Shown here: positions 36,978 to 49,075 of the stretch, piece by piece | Numbering within the stretch: position 1 is the first letter of the stretch | Layout: each line of letters begins with the position of its first letter | Source of the DNA: Dillenia suffruticosa | Taxonomy: Eukaryota; Streptophyta; Magnoliopsida; Dilleniales; Dilleniaceae | NCBI GenBank assembly: GCA_033439265.1 | Contig: JAVTVX010000008.1 | Span: 3,162,001 to 3,226,000, forward strand | Reading direction: 5' to 3' | DNA: 64,000 nucleotides | Position numbers and translations under genes: made by a program | Notes under the pieces: generated by a model | Told to the model about the DNA's origin: nothing | Databases searched by the model: none | The model's input: the letters and a program-made list of their open reading frames with translations, nothing else

Positions 36978-37392
36978 AAATTTTATCACAGTTCATAAAT
37001 TAATCTCAAAATTTTAAAATTCAACAATTAAGGACTTAAATTTTAAAATTCGTAATTTATTAGTCTTTCTATTACTAACAGAGACAAACTATCCGTTAAG
37101 TGCTTACATAGAATAACATGACGTATTAGTTGGACATATGAATACTGACTTGATAATTCTAGATTAATATCTCAAAAATCTCAAACTATCACGTTAGTAG
37201 CATGTTAACATTAGTATTAAAAATGATATGATAAAATTATGTATGCATAATATTAATACGTTACATGACACGTTAACAACTCTTCTCAAATAGAAGCCAA
37301 GTTGGAAATTAACCCACGATCAGTTTGGATCCGTTAGTAATTAAAGCATCAATAAATTATGAATTTTGAAATTTAAATTTTTAGTCGCTGTG
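36978..37392. repeat. Inverted-repeat (MITE-like) element
   Basis: The left arm around 37032-37092 and the reverse complement of the right arm around 37329-37389 share aaaattcrtaatttatt, attactaac and caaact, giving imperfect terminal repeats of about 60 bases. A further degenerate arm copy may extend the left side to about 36978. There is no coding capacity. I could not identify a target duplication, so the superfamily is undecided. Confidence 0.45.
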
Positions 37393-37583
37393 TTTCAAAG
37401 TCAGAGACACCGGCAAGTAATTTCCCCGTTTAATAAATAATCGAGTCAGACGGAACCCGGTTTGACAGGAATTGAAAATGTCCGAACCGACTCAGAATAG
37501 CCTTAAAATTATCTCAAAACCGGAACGAAACTTCCATCCGCCTACCAAAAAAGACCAGGGCATTTCCGGAAATTAAAATCCCT

Positions 37584-37742
37584 CCCTCTCTCTCTTTGGC
37601 TCTCTCTCACTCTTCCCTCCGTGTCTCCGTCTCATCATCTTCCTCGAATCCCTAATCTCTCTGCAACTCTTAAAAGATTTCACAACATAAAATATAAACC
37701 CTAGAGAGAGAAATCGAGAGAGAGAGAGAGAGGGAGAGAGGG
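37584..37742 (+). promoter_or_regulatory. CT/GA-rich leader of the SUD1 gene
   Basis: A pyrimidine-rich stretch (37584-37660) is followed by GA runs (37704-37742) just before the SUD1 start codon. Such tracts are common in plant core promoters and 5' UTRs of broadly expressed genes. The start of transcription cannot be fixed from sequence. Confidence 0.4.
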
Positions 37743-37772
37743 AGATAGATTTGACTTGGGTTTCTGGAATCG

Positions 37773-40700
37773 ATGGAGATAGCACCGGTGGTTTCGGGGA
37801 GAGAGAGGGAGGAGAGAGAAAACGCCGGCGATTATGCTTCAATTAACGATGTAAATTCGTCGTCGTCTTCGGCTTCGGCTTCGGCTTCGGCTTCCGTTTC
37901 GTCTTCTGCCGCTTCACCGAATAGTTTGAAAGAGATCGAAAATGCAGCGACGAGTAGGTTTAACGCCGATGACGACGATGAGGAAGGAGATGTATGTCGG
38001 ATCTGTAGGAATCCAGGAGATGCAGAGAATCCTTTACAGTATCCATGTGCTTGTAGCGGTAGCATCAAGTTCGTCCATCAAGATTGTCTTCTTCAGTGGC
38101 TCAATCATAGCAACGCTCGTCAATGCGAGGTCTCTCTCTCTCTCGATTATTTTAGTTCACGAATTTTGATTTTGACTTGCTTGTTACGATTTTCTCTTTT
38201 ATTTTCAAGAAAAGTGTGAGTTTGATGATTTGTTTTGGGGAAAATGTGCCAATTGCTTTTTTAGGGTCTCTCTCTCTCTCTCTCTCTCATCGTTATAATT
38301 ATTCTGTTAATATTGATTTGTTCTTGTTTGTTAGGGTTATGTCTGTGATTTTCAAGAAATATGTGGGTCTTAGGCATTTTGTTGTTCGTTGCAAGGAAAT
38401 GGAAATTGATTAATTAGGGTCTCTGTTTATCCATCTTAATTTTTATTAGTATATGAAGTTTGATGATATATTAAGTTTGAAGTTTTTGTTGTTGGTCGCC
38501 AGAAAGATTATATTCGGACGAATCCAATTTGTAGCGATATTGTTGGTGCTAAAATGTTTAAAGATTTTGTCATGTGTTCTTCAATGATAAATGAATCCAA
38601 ACCACCCTGGATCTTCTTGATTTGGTGATTGATTTTGTCAATTCATTTGTTGACTACAGCGTTCAAAAAATTGGCTGATTGCTTAGGTGTTGGGATTTTT
38701 CTTTTCTCACGCTTGTTAAAAGTGTCAAAAATGCGGTCTTGGAGAATTCGTTGAGCTCAAAGTACTGTTGTCAACTGCACCATGTCTATGGTTCTTATCT
38801 TCAACTAAGAATATGCAAAGACTCGTTCTTTGGATCACTTGGGTTAAGGAAGATAAGTGGTGACTGAAAATTAGTTAAACAACCACCTAAAAATGAAGGA
38901 TTAAGATCAAGTGGATTATATTCAGTTAAAATTGTTTTGGAGTTCTATGCAATATGCAGGTAGTAAACTATCTGCAGAAGATAATGGTATGCCAGCTAGG
39001 TCATGGCGGAAAGTTTCACTTTTTTTTTTTTAGGTGAGCATGAAGAGAGCTAGTTGAGGCTGTCCTGGCCTCCTTGTCTTTATATGTTAACCTTGGCAAA
39101 AGAGGTATGGGCTTTAGTGTTTCCATTTCATTTTTATTGGAGGGTATTTGCCCAACATACACCCTGGCTATGATTATGTGCGTTCTTATTTGTGAGATTT
39201 GTCCAGAGTGTTCAGTGGTGTTTTTTCCATTTGCCAATAATGCCTAAGCTTGGGATTTGGTGCTGTCAAGACAATCTTTTAACCTCACCTGTATGGTCAA
39301 GGTGGATATAGGAAAGTGGGCGTGCTTCAATTTCATCTTGATTGCAAGACCATGCTTTAAGGGAATGAAAAATAATAAGGAAGATTAAGTGCAGAAGAAA
39401 GAAGGAAGATTGAGATTTTATGTGGAGGTCTAGTTTGAATGCTAATGATACTTCAATGTTTTCTTCTTCACGTGCTCCTGGAGATGACCTTGACTTAGTT
39501 AATTCTCAAGTAAGGGTAACTATTGATGAAGAATTTGTTGACTGTGATATTATTATTGTTCCATGCATTTGCTTGATAAATTAAGGGAATTTCCCATTTC
39601 AAGTTTGAACGTTGTCTTCACGGTGAATTGTTGGCTTGGAGGTCACTCATGTCATTTTTCTCTTCGTTTTCTGAGATTGGTTCAGTAAGACAATTTTAAG
39701 CTGAGACAATTTTAAGCTGACAAGTGAAAAAGTTTCCCTCTAACCATAGAAATGCTTGAGTTAATTAAAACTTGGATCCACACGGGGCTGTTTATTGATA
39801 TTTTTCTATGATGGGCTTTGTGCAACTGCTTGAATAATCATCCAATAGAGTGTATCTGATAATACCTTGTAGCTTCGGTACCTTCCACAACCAATAGTGT
39901 CTATTATTCAAGCTGATTATCCATTTCAACTCCGACTTGGAGCTGTAACTGCTATTCAACCTAGGTAGAGCAAAATTCATAGAGGAAGAGCTCTCATTAG
40001 TCTTGTTTCCAAATTGTTCCATTTCTTGTTGTTAGTAATTCTTCCCTCTTTGCATGATACAATCTACTTATTTATTTATTTTTTTTTTTTTGGATTCATC
40101 TAATGCATGTATTTTGATGCTATTTCAGGTTTGCAAGCATGCGTTTTCCTTCTCTCCTGTTTATGCCGAGAATGCTCCTTCCAGGCTTCCATTTCAGGAA
40201 TTTGTTCTTGGGATAGCAATGAAAGCTTGCCATGTTCTACAATTCTTTCTGCGCCTTAGCTTTGTTCTTTCTGTCTGGCTTTTAATAATACCATTTATTA
40301 CATTCTGGATATGGCGGTTGGCTTTTGTGAGGAGTTTTGGAGAAGCCCAGAGATTGTTTCTGAGCCATCTATCTACTACAGTAATTCTTACAGACTGTCT
40401 GCATGGCTTCTTACTTTCTGCCAGCATTGTATTTATTTTTCTGGGGGCCACTTCTCTGAGGGATTATTTTAGACATCTACGGGAGATCGGCGGGCAAGAT
40501 GCTGAGAGAGATGATGAAAATGAGAGAAATGTCGATCGTGCTGCAAGGAGACCACCTGGACAAGCAAATCGAAATTTTGCAGCTGATGGAAATGGTGAGG
40601 AAGCTGTGGGAGCACAAGGAATTGCTGGAGCTGGTCAACTGATAAGAAGGAATGCAGAAAACGTTGCTGCACGGTGGGAGATGCAGGCTGCTCGTCTGGA

Positions 40701-43700
40701 GGCACATGTTGAACAGATGTTTGACGGTTTGGATGATGCTGATGGTGCAGAAGATGTACCGTTTGATGAACTAGTTGGCATGCAGGGTCCTGTTTTCCAT
40801 TTGGTTGAAAATGCATTTACAGTAAGTATTATTTGTCTACTTTTGGTTTATTAGTTTATTATTATCATTTCCCTCTTTTTGATTGTTATTTTGTTCAATC
40901 CCATCAATATGGGCCTTTATGTCCAAATCCAAATCTTTTTTTTTACTGTTCTTTTTTGTTTTTCCTTGTATGGCATACTTTGAAAAGCATATAGATTATA
41001 GGTTTGGATTTTCTAACTTGTTCTTGGTCAGAATTTATTTGCAAGTGTGGCTATGAATCAGATTCACTATTAACTTAGATCTAAAGCATGCCTTCATGAC
41101 CAAATTTATGCATATTTTACCAAGTTGTGTTGAATGGAACTGAGATAGCTTGAGGCAATTTCACAAAATGGTTGGCCACCAAACAAAGTCATCTCCTTCA
41201 CTAGTTTTCTGGCCTTTTCCCAGTGGTGCAGTGAGATGTCAGCTTAGAAGATCGCAGGCATATGTTTGTAATGCTCAATATTTCATCCACATTAGGATTT
41301 CACCATGGTTTTTTGAAATATCAATGGAGCATGTCCCCTAGTATAAGCAATATGCTCTGTAGAATTAAAAACAATATATAGATGTTCCAAGTCAGGAGAG
41401 CAAACACAGCATAACAGAAGAAATATTTTGTTGTTGGCCAAGTTTTATGAACTTCAGTTCAACTCTTTGGTGCTAGTAGCATTAATTCTTTTTGGGCCAC
41501 AAAGTTGTTTCTATTTGTAGCTTGAACTTTGAAGTGTTGGGTGACTGCAATACTAAGTGTCGGGATTGTAGACTCATGCTTTTTGGCATTTTCCTATGGG
41601 ACATCAAATGGTTTTAAAAAAATAAATAAACAAATAAATGAAGAAAAATGATTCCGCACGTAATTGTGGCAAGTTAAGCTGGGGCTTACTTTGCTTCAGT
41701 GTATGCTTTTACATTAGCTCGTTATGTTTTATTCATGTATTTGTTGAGAATCAATTCAATAATGTGCCTAACGTTATGCGCATGCAGGTTCTTGCCAGCA
41801 ATATGATATTCCTTGGGGTTGTTATCTTTGTGCCCTTTTCATTAGGCCGGGTTATACTCCATTATATATCGTGGCTTTTCTTCTCGGCTCATAGTCCAGT
41901 GTTGTCAGCAGTCGCCCCACTTACAGAGTCAGATCTGTCTCTGGCAAATATCACCTTGAAGAATGCATTAGGCATTGTCACAAACCTAACATCAGAGGGT
42001 CAAGAAAATGGTCTAGTTGGCCAGGTGACAGAGATGGTGAAGGCCAATGCAAGTGAAGTAAATGTTGTATCAAGTAATGTTTCCTCATCAATTTCCACAG
42101 ATATTCTGAAAGGGGCAACTATCGCGACTTTGCGGCTTTCTGATGTTGCAACACTTGCAATTGGATACATGTTTATATTTTCTCTAATAGTCATCTATCT
42201 GAGTGTCATTGCTTTAATTCGATTCACCAAGGGTGAACCCTTGACTTGGGGAAGATTTTATGGTCTTGCTTCTATAGCAGAGACAATACCTTCTCTCTTC
42301 AGGCAATTCTTGGCAGCTATGAGTCATTTGATGACTATGATTAAGGTTGCTTTCCTTTTGGTTATTGAACTTGGAGTGTTTCCCTTAATGTGCGGATGGT
42401 GGCTGGACGTTTGTACCATAAAGATGTTTGGCAAGTCAATGACTCAAAGAATTGAGTTCTTCTCATTCTCTCCTTTAGCAAGCTCAATGGTTCATTGGAT
42501 AGTTGGTATTGTCTACATGCTACAAATTAGCATATTTGTGAGCCTTCTTCGAGGGGTATGTTCGTCTTGCTACTGATATTTTCATTTTTGACATTATGAT
42601 GTGTCTTTAGGGCACTGATTTTTCAAATTAGCTCTCTGGTTCGTTTGGCCACTGATATTTTGATTTTTCACATTTTGCTATGTCTTTTTCTACCTTTACA
42701 TCAATTATGTTGGTTGCCATGGCAGGTGTTACGTAATGGAGTCCTCTACTTCCTCCGAGATCCTGCTGATCCAAATTACAACCCATTCCGTGATTTAATT
42801 GATGATCCTGTGCACAAGCATGCCCGCAGGGTTTTGTTGTCTGTTGCTGTTTATGGGAGTTTGATAGTGATGCTAGTCTTTTTACCTGTAAAACTTGCCA
42901 TGCGGATGGCACCTTCCATTTTTCCACTCGACATTTCGTAAGTGTCATTCATTTTGCCAATGTTTATTTCTTTGGGGTTTTAATTTTTAACTTTGTGTTG
43001 ATAATTATTGATAACTAATTCAGAGAAATGCTCCTTCCTGTTGCAGTGTATCTGATCCATTTACAGAGATTCCAGCTGATATGCTTCTTTTCCAAATTTG
43101 CATTCCTTTTGCCATTGAACATTTTAAACTCCGCAATACAATAAAATCCCTTCTGCGATGTTGGTTTACAGCGGTTGGCTGGGCCCTTGGATTAACTGAA
43201 TTTTTACTGCCGAGACCAGAGGATAGTGGTAGCCAGGATAACGGGAACGCAGAGCCAGGTAGGCAGGATAGAGGTCATGCTCAAGGAGTTGGAGAGGATC
43301 AGGCTCTATTGGCTGCTGCACCTGCTGATGATTTAAATAATGCTGGTGGGGACTCTAATGTTGCAGAAGAGGATGACACCGATGAACCGTCCGACTCCGA
43401 GTAAGTGGGGCTCTGTGCTATATAAATTCGTATGTTTGAATTAGTGCATAAAAACCACTGCTTCTTCCAATCACTCATATGCCTAGTTAGTAGCTAGCTT
43501 TCAGGGATTTGAAATAATAGAAGGTGAAGAAGGAAGCTATGCAAATGCCCCTTTATTTCGCTTCGGTTACAAACAAGTTCCTCTGAACACTCTTAGCCAT
43601 AATTTTGTTTCAATGCATACATCATAAAGGATGAGGTTATTTCTTGTGGCAAAGAGTACTTGTCTTATGTTGTCATTCCATGCAGATTGATGGCCTTTAT

Positions 43701-45247
43701 TTTTCCATTTTGCTTTACATGTTGTATAAAGCATTCTGACTTCTTGCTTTATGAAGAGCTACCTTGTTGAATGAATGTCTCTTCAATCTTTTAGCAGGTA
43801 CAGCTTTGTCCTCCGGATTGTGCTTTTGTTAGTGGTGGCATGGATGACTTTGCTTCTTGTGAATTCTGCATTGATAGTGGTACCCATTTCACTTGGACGA
43901 TCACTCTTTAATGCCATTCCTCTCCTCCCAATAACACATGGCATAAAGTGCAATGGTAATAATTTTGTTCAATTTCTTATAACTATAGTCATTTTACCTT
44001 TAAGCATTTAAGACTAAATTTTCATGGCACCTTTTTTCTGTTAGATTTATATGCTTTCATCATTGGAAGCTATGTTATTTGGACTGCTGTTTCTGGAGTT
44101 AGATACACCGTTGAACACATTAAAACAAGGAGAGGGAGAGTGTTGCTGAACCAGATTTGGAAGTGGAGTGCCATTGTTGTCAAGAGCTCAGCATTGCTGG
44201 CGATCTGGGTAGTGAGAATTTTTTTTTTTTGTTTTTGCTTCTTTCAGTACACTCTTTAGAATGTTTAGTTGGAATTGGCTCTTACATTTTGTTATATTTC
44301 AGATTTTTGTCATCCCTGTGCTGATTGGTCTGCTTTTCGAACTCTTGGTGATTGTGCCAATGAGAGTGCCAGTGGATGAAAGTCCAGTTTTTCTGTTGTA
44401 TCAGGACTGGGCTCTTGGGCTCATTTTTCTCAAGATCTGGACAAGATTGGTAAGTTCCTTATTTGGTATTATGTTTTTCTTTTTTCTTTTTCTCTCTGAT
44501 AGCTAAAATTCTTCTTCTTGTTTTAGAAGTCTATGCAGTTACCTAGAGAATACTTTATCTAGATTTTATGTCAAGTTTTAAGTGGTTTTTAAAGTTCATC
44601 TTTTTTATGAATGCTACATGTCCCAAAAAATGCCTTTGATTTTTGTTGCACCAAAACTTCAACTTCATTAAAAATTTATGGTATTGAAGTGTATATGAAG
44701 TTGTTCTGAGCCTAAATGATTTTTGTTGTTTGCCTTTTGAAAATAGGTTATGTTGGACCACATGATGCCCTTGGTTGACGAAAGTTGGCGAATAAAATTT
44801 GAGAGGGTGAGAGATGATGGATTTTCCCGGCTGCAAGGTCTATGGGTGTTGCGGGAAATCGTAATCCCAATCATAATGAAGCTTTTGACTGCTCTGTGCG
44901 TGCCCTATGTGTTGGCCAGAGGAGTGTTTCCTATTCTTGGATACCCATTGGTAGTAAACTCTGCTGTCTATCGCTTTGCCTGGCTCGGTTGCCTCTGCTT
45001 CAGCCTCCTATGCTTTTGCGCGAAAAGGTTTCATGTTTGGTTTACCAACCTACATAACTCTATTCGGGATGACAGATATTTGATTGGACGAAGGCTTCAT
45101 AATTTTGGTGAGGGTGCTGCACAAAATGAGACAGAGACCAGCTCTCAAGCTCAAGATTCTGATTTGCATGGGATTGGTTTGATTCAAGGAGACCAAGAGG
45201 CTGATTTGGGATTAAGACTACGTAGAGCAAACAGACAAGTTGCATAA
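37773..45247 (+). CDS. SUD1: ER membrane RING-CH E3 ubiquitin ligase, Doa10/MARCH6 type
   Basis: Nine exons join in frame: 37773-38129, 40129-40821, 41788-42555, 42726-42937, 43047-43400, 43795-43955, 44045-44208, 44303-44449 and 44747-45247. They give 1118 residues (the Arabidopsis protein is about 1100). An acidic, Ser-rich leader precedes a RING-CH finger starting at Cys75 and Cys78 (CRICRNPGDAENPLQYPCAC) and ending CEVCKHAF across the exon 1/2 junction. Many transmembrane segments follow. Strongly conserved stretches include VIELGVFPLMCGWWLDVCT, YFLRDPADPNYNPFRDLIDD and PVDESPVFLLYQDWALGLIF. In yeast Doa10 serves ER-associated degradation; in Arabidopsis SUD1/CER9 limits HMG-CoA reductase activity and affects cuticle lipids and drought response. 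It looks intact. Intron 1 is 2.0 kb. Confidence 0.95.
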
Positions 45248-45785
45248 ACATATAGGCAGCCATTCTCAAAGAAAGGCCACACAGTTGAGCACCGCTCGTG
45301 CAGGTTTTTAAACACCATCAGTGCCGTTTAGAGTTTTTCCTTGACTGCAGTTTGTATAGTTCTCTGTCAGCTTATTTGAAATTGAGAGGAGAAATTAATG
45401 AAATATCATTTTGTCAATAGATATAATCGTCATCATCATGGTCATTGATATGAAGCTTGTGAAGTTGTCATCCGCTATGCAGTTCATAGCTCATACATGG
45501 GTCATTCTTGACCACTTTCCATTTGAATAGAGTAGCTTGTGAACACAAACTCTCTTCACAGATGCTTGACTTGAACTCATTTAAGGACCAAATTTCCTTT
45601 TGTTGTAGGCAAAAGCTGTTTATTGAACAAATCTGTGACCAGATCATCAACAACTCTTTAGTAAGAGCAAGGTCGGGCTTGATTATAAAATAAAGTCAGG
45701 TCAAAAATGTTTAATCCCTGAAATATGCTTTCTTCTCCAAAATCACATTCAAAACACATACGACGGCGCTGTAAACCTATCAACA

Positions 45786-45998
45786 ATGTCTCTCCAAGAC
45801 CTCCAAATCTCAACTTCTTCGGCTATGTTTGCCGGTAAACTGAGACAGCATATGATCAATGGTGGTGGTGGCGGCAGTGGTTCGGCTTCGGCAATAAAGG
45901 CCTTGATGTTACAACAGCTGTTCAGGATGATGAGAGGAGTGGGAAGGTCAGGTTTGGCTTCAGCTGTGAACTCCTGGAATATGGGGAGGGGGGAATGA
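45786..45998 (+). CDS. Possible small protein, 70 residues, family not recognised
   Basis: The ATG sits in a good plant context (caacaatgtc). The frame codes for a 70-residue protein with a polar start (MSLQDLQISTSSAMFAGKLR), a Gly/Ser linker and a basic, Met/Arg-rich second half (LMLQQLFRMMRGVGR), ending at a TGA. GC content is higher than in the flanks. I know no matching family. It could be a lineage-specific gene, a truncated gene start, or chance. Confidence 0.3.
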   Translation: MSLQDLQISTSSAMFAGKLRQHMINGGGGGSGSASAIKALMLQQLFRMMRGVGRSGLASAVNSWNMGRGE

Positions 45999-46072
45999 GA
46001 GAGCTTAGCCTTCTATAACAAAGTTTGTTTTTAATACTTTTCGGTCAACTTTCGTGAAATTGGTGAGAGAGA

Positions 46073-46265
46073 CCAATGCTTCGTTGGTTTAGTGAAAATA
46101 GTGGAAAGGGGACTAACACCCCAGACCAATAATCAGGGTTCAAGTCTAGTAGTGGCAAAAACGATGTTGAGAGAGTTTCCTCCCAATTGGAACTCGATAG
46201 TAATTCGATCAAAATTAGTCAGAATAAAGTTTCAGATACTTAGCGGTGGACCAAAAAAAAAAAAA
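46073..46265 (+). mobile_element. tRNA-derived SINE with 17-bp target duplication
   Basis: Flanks gaaattggtgagagaga (46056-46072) and gaaattggggagagaga (46266-46282) differ at one base. The body of 193 bp has an A-box-like tggtttagtgaaaa and a B box ggttcaagtct, close to the tRNA consensus GGTTCRANNCC. It ends tagcggtggacc followed by an A run. Confidence 0.85.
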
Positions 46266-46352
46266 GAAATTGGGGAGAGAGAGAGAGAGACAAGGGGAGA
46301 GACAGGGATATTTTGTTATTTTGTTTTTTCTTATTAGTGTTATTTTATATTT

Positions 46353-47622
46353 CACAAAAGAGAAACCTATACGTAGTATTCATTGATTTAGAAAAAACAT
46401 ATGATAGAGTTCCTAGACAATTGTTGTGGTGGGTATCGATGAAAAAAGAGATATTTTTGAGATACATTAATTTCATTAAACATATGTATGAGGGAGCTAC
46501 AACCAGCATTAGAACTTGCGAGAGTTTGAGCGATAGTTTCCCATTTACATTGGACTCCATCAAGATTCGGCATTAAATCCCCTCCTATTTGTAATAGTGA
46601 TAGACGAAATTATAAAAAATATCCAAAATGAAATACCATGGTGTATATTTTTTACAGATAATATAGTACTAGTTGATGAAATTAGAGAGAGTGTTAGTGC
46701 TAAACTAGAGTTATGGAGATTCACACTAGAATTCCGAGGGTTTAGATTAAATAGATTGAAAACCGAATATATGAGATGTAAGTTTAGCGATAATTATAGA
46801 AATAATAAAAAAACGATTAGATTAGATGGACAAAATATCCCAAAAAAATGAACGATTTAGATATCTAGACTTTATCATTCAAAATGATAGCAATTTAGAT
46901 AGAGATGTGAACTATAGAATTCAAGTGGATTGGATGAATCCGGAGTTCTTTACGATAGGATGATGCCATGACACCTAAAAGAAAAGTTCTATAGAACAAC
47001 GGTTAAACCTACACTATTTTATGGTATTGAGTGTTGGATTATTAAATAATAATAATAAAAACAAAAGATGATTGTAAAAGAAATGAAAATATTTAGGAGG
47101 ATGTGTGAAAAAATTAGAAAAAATAGAATTAGAAATGAAAAAATTCGTAACAAATTTGGAATTAGTTCAATTGTGGACAATATGCGAGAGTGTCGTTTGA
47201 GGTGATTCGGGCACGTGCAAAGAAAACCTAAAAATGTACCAGTTAGGAAAGCTGAGAACTTAAATATAGGAGATTTAATAAAACGTAAAAATAGACCATT
47301 GAAAACTTAGATATAAATTATCCGTAAAAAATAAAAATTAAGGGTTTATAAGAGAAAATGCTCTTAGATATGAATGGATGGCGTAGTAGAATCCGTACAA
47401 ATTAAACCAATATATTTTAAATATTTATCTATTGACTTATATATTTATTTTTATTTTTATTTTTATTTCATTTTATTTTTTTATTTTATTTTTCTTTTTA
47501 TTTATTTATATATATTTTTTTTATTCTTATTTTTCTCTTTTTTTTAGCTTTTATAAATTTGTTTTTCAAATGGCCGATCCAAAATTTTAGAAATAAAACT
47601 CAATTTGTTGTTGTTGTTGTTA
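46353..47622 (+). mobile_element. RTE-type LINE, 5'-truncated
   Basis: Perfect 15-bp flanks, tgttattttatattt, occur at 46338-46352 and 47623-47637. The body encodes the 3' half of an RTE-clade reverse transcriptase: VFIDLEKTYDRVPRQLLWW, the palm region FFTDNIVLVDE where the family has FADDIVLVDE, LELWRFTLEFRGFRLNRLKTEYM, and a later MRECRLR.FGHVQRKP segment. It ends in a (TTG)n tail (47605-47620), typical of RTE elements. Stops and frameshifts are present after about 46573 and 46850, and the catalytic second Asp is replaced by Asn. It is dead and was probably 5'-truncated on insertion. Confidence 0.88.
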
Positions 47623-47943
47623 TGTTATTTTATATTTATTAAATTTTATTTTTAAATTTTTATATGAAAATATGAAATTAAAATATATATTTATTTTAAA
47701 AATTAATTATATATAATTTTAATTATTATTAAAAATCTAACAATTTAATCATATTGAGTCACAATTAAATCAATTGAATTATAATTTTAAATTTTACGAG
47801 TTAGTATACACACGATTTTGATAATATCATGGGGTAGTCTCAAACTTATGGTCTAAATACGCATGGCTCATTTTTAAATTGCATTGCTTCAACTACCGGT
47901 ATAAATCTATGAGATTTGTTTGCCTCCCTACATGCTCCACCTT

Positions 47944-48026
47944 TTTTTTTTCACAAGAATTTGAACCTTGAATCACCAAGTTGAAGGAAGGGAGTTTGTA
48001 CCGCTAAACTGTTACCTTAGAAACTG
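47944..48026 (-). mobile_element. Very short SINE (about 83 bp), minus orientation
   Basis: On minus, agtttagcggtacaaac (A-box-like) is followed by a perfect B box, ggttcaaattc, and an A run. Flanks catgctccacctt (47931-47943) and catgttccacttt (48027-48039) match at 11 of 13 positions. It is essentially a tRNA-like head plus tail. Confidence 0.65.
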
Positions 48027-48039
48027 CATGTTCCACTTT

Positions 48040-49075
48040 GGCAATGAGCTCCAAACTTTTCAAAATGTTTACATTGCCTAAATTCCATCTTTAGTCCCAA
48101 AACTATACTTAATTTTGATTTTCAAAAAACATCTACAACATAATTCTAAACTTTTAAAAAGCACACTAAGCCAATGAGTTATAACTTATCTGTTAGCATC
48201 TCTTTTTCTTTAGAGATGTTGAGTCAAGACTTCTACAATGTATAAAAAATAAAAAAATACCAAATAAATCTTAACATATGACTTATCAGCATGCACATCA
48301 ACACAAAACATAGTTGAGATAATACTCATCCACCCAGAACTGATCTGTTACGCTTTCAAAAAGTGTGAATTGTTTTGTAAGTTCCAAAGATTGAAGACTA
48401 ATACCCCCCTCCCTCCAAAAAAAGGCATAGTTTAAAGACGAATCATGTACCTTGACCACAGAATTGCAGACTAAATTGAGACCCATTTAACAAGGGACCT
48501 GCACTTTCCATTTTAAGGATCAGGGTATATACTTGTCAGCTAAAGCTCTCCAAGTGGACCAGTCTAAGAGACTCTGCTTTAGCGGCATAAGTTAAGATTG
48601 GCACGGCAAGAATTGCTACTCAACTCAAATCTTGGCTCCATCTAAAGCCGTATATTTTCAGAAGAGCCAAACTAGAGCGCTTTCAGCTTTAGCTTTGCAC
48701 AAGACAATGCAACCCTAACAAGCCTTTTTTAGCAGTTGGAAAATGCACAATGGCCTTCTTTTGGCCGGTGAGCACTCTGACCCTTGCCTCACTCGTGCAC
48801 GATGATTTCTGCAGTAGCATTCTCACCATCAGCCTATGGCTCATACTTGACCAATATTGACAGGCATGATAAAAAAGAGTGCAGTGAAAGAGAATATGCA
48901 GTCGGAAAGCAAAATGATCAATAGTCTCAAACCCATTCACAGATCCGAAAGAATAAAAACTAGCCACAACCAGTCTGATAAAAACTACAAAATAAAACCT
49001 GTCTCAACGCACAATAAAAACTGTTCCAATCCCAAAAATTCCAGTTTGTACTCATTTCATCCAAGTTCCGCACAC
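48040..49075. other. Spacer and 3' flank of the PABP gene
   Basis: No gene supported. The part from about 48650 to 49075 is less AT-rich and probably contains the 3' UTR of the poly(A)-binding protein gene, which is transcribed toward it. Confidence 0.5.

Noticed and set aside
40469-40816. Minus-strand frames of 76-115 codons rich in His and Gln
   Set aside because: They are antisense shadows of SUD1 exon 2 with no independent support.
5861-45247. WSD gene and SUD1/CER9 as a functional wax gene cluster
   Set aside because: They are about 29 kb apart with unrelated genes and transposons between them, and nothing in the sequence suggests co-regulation.
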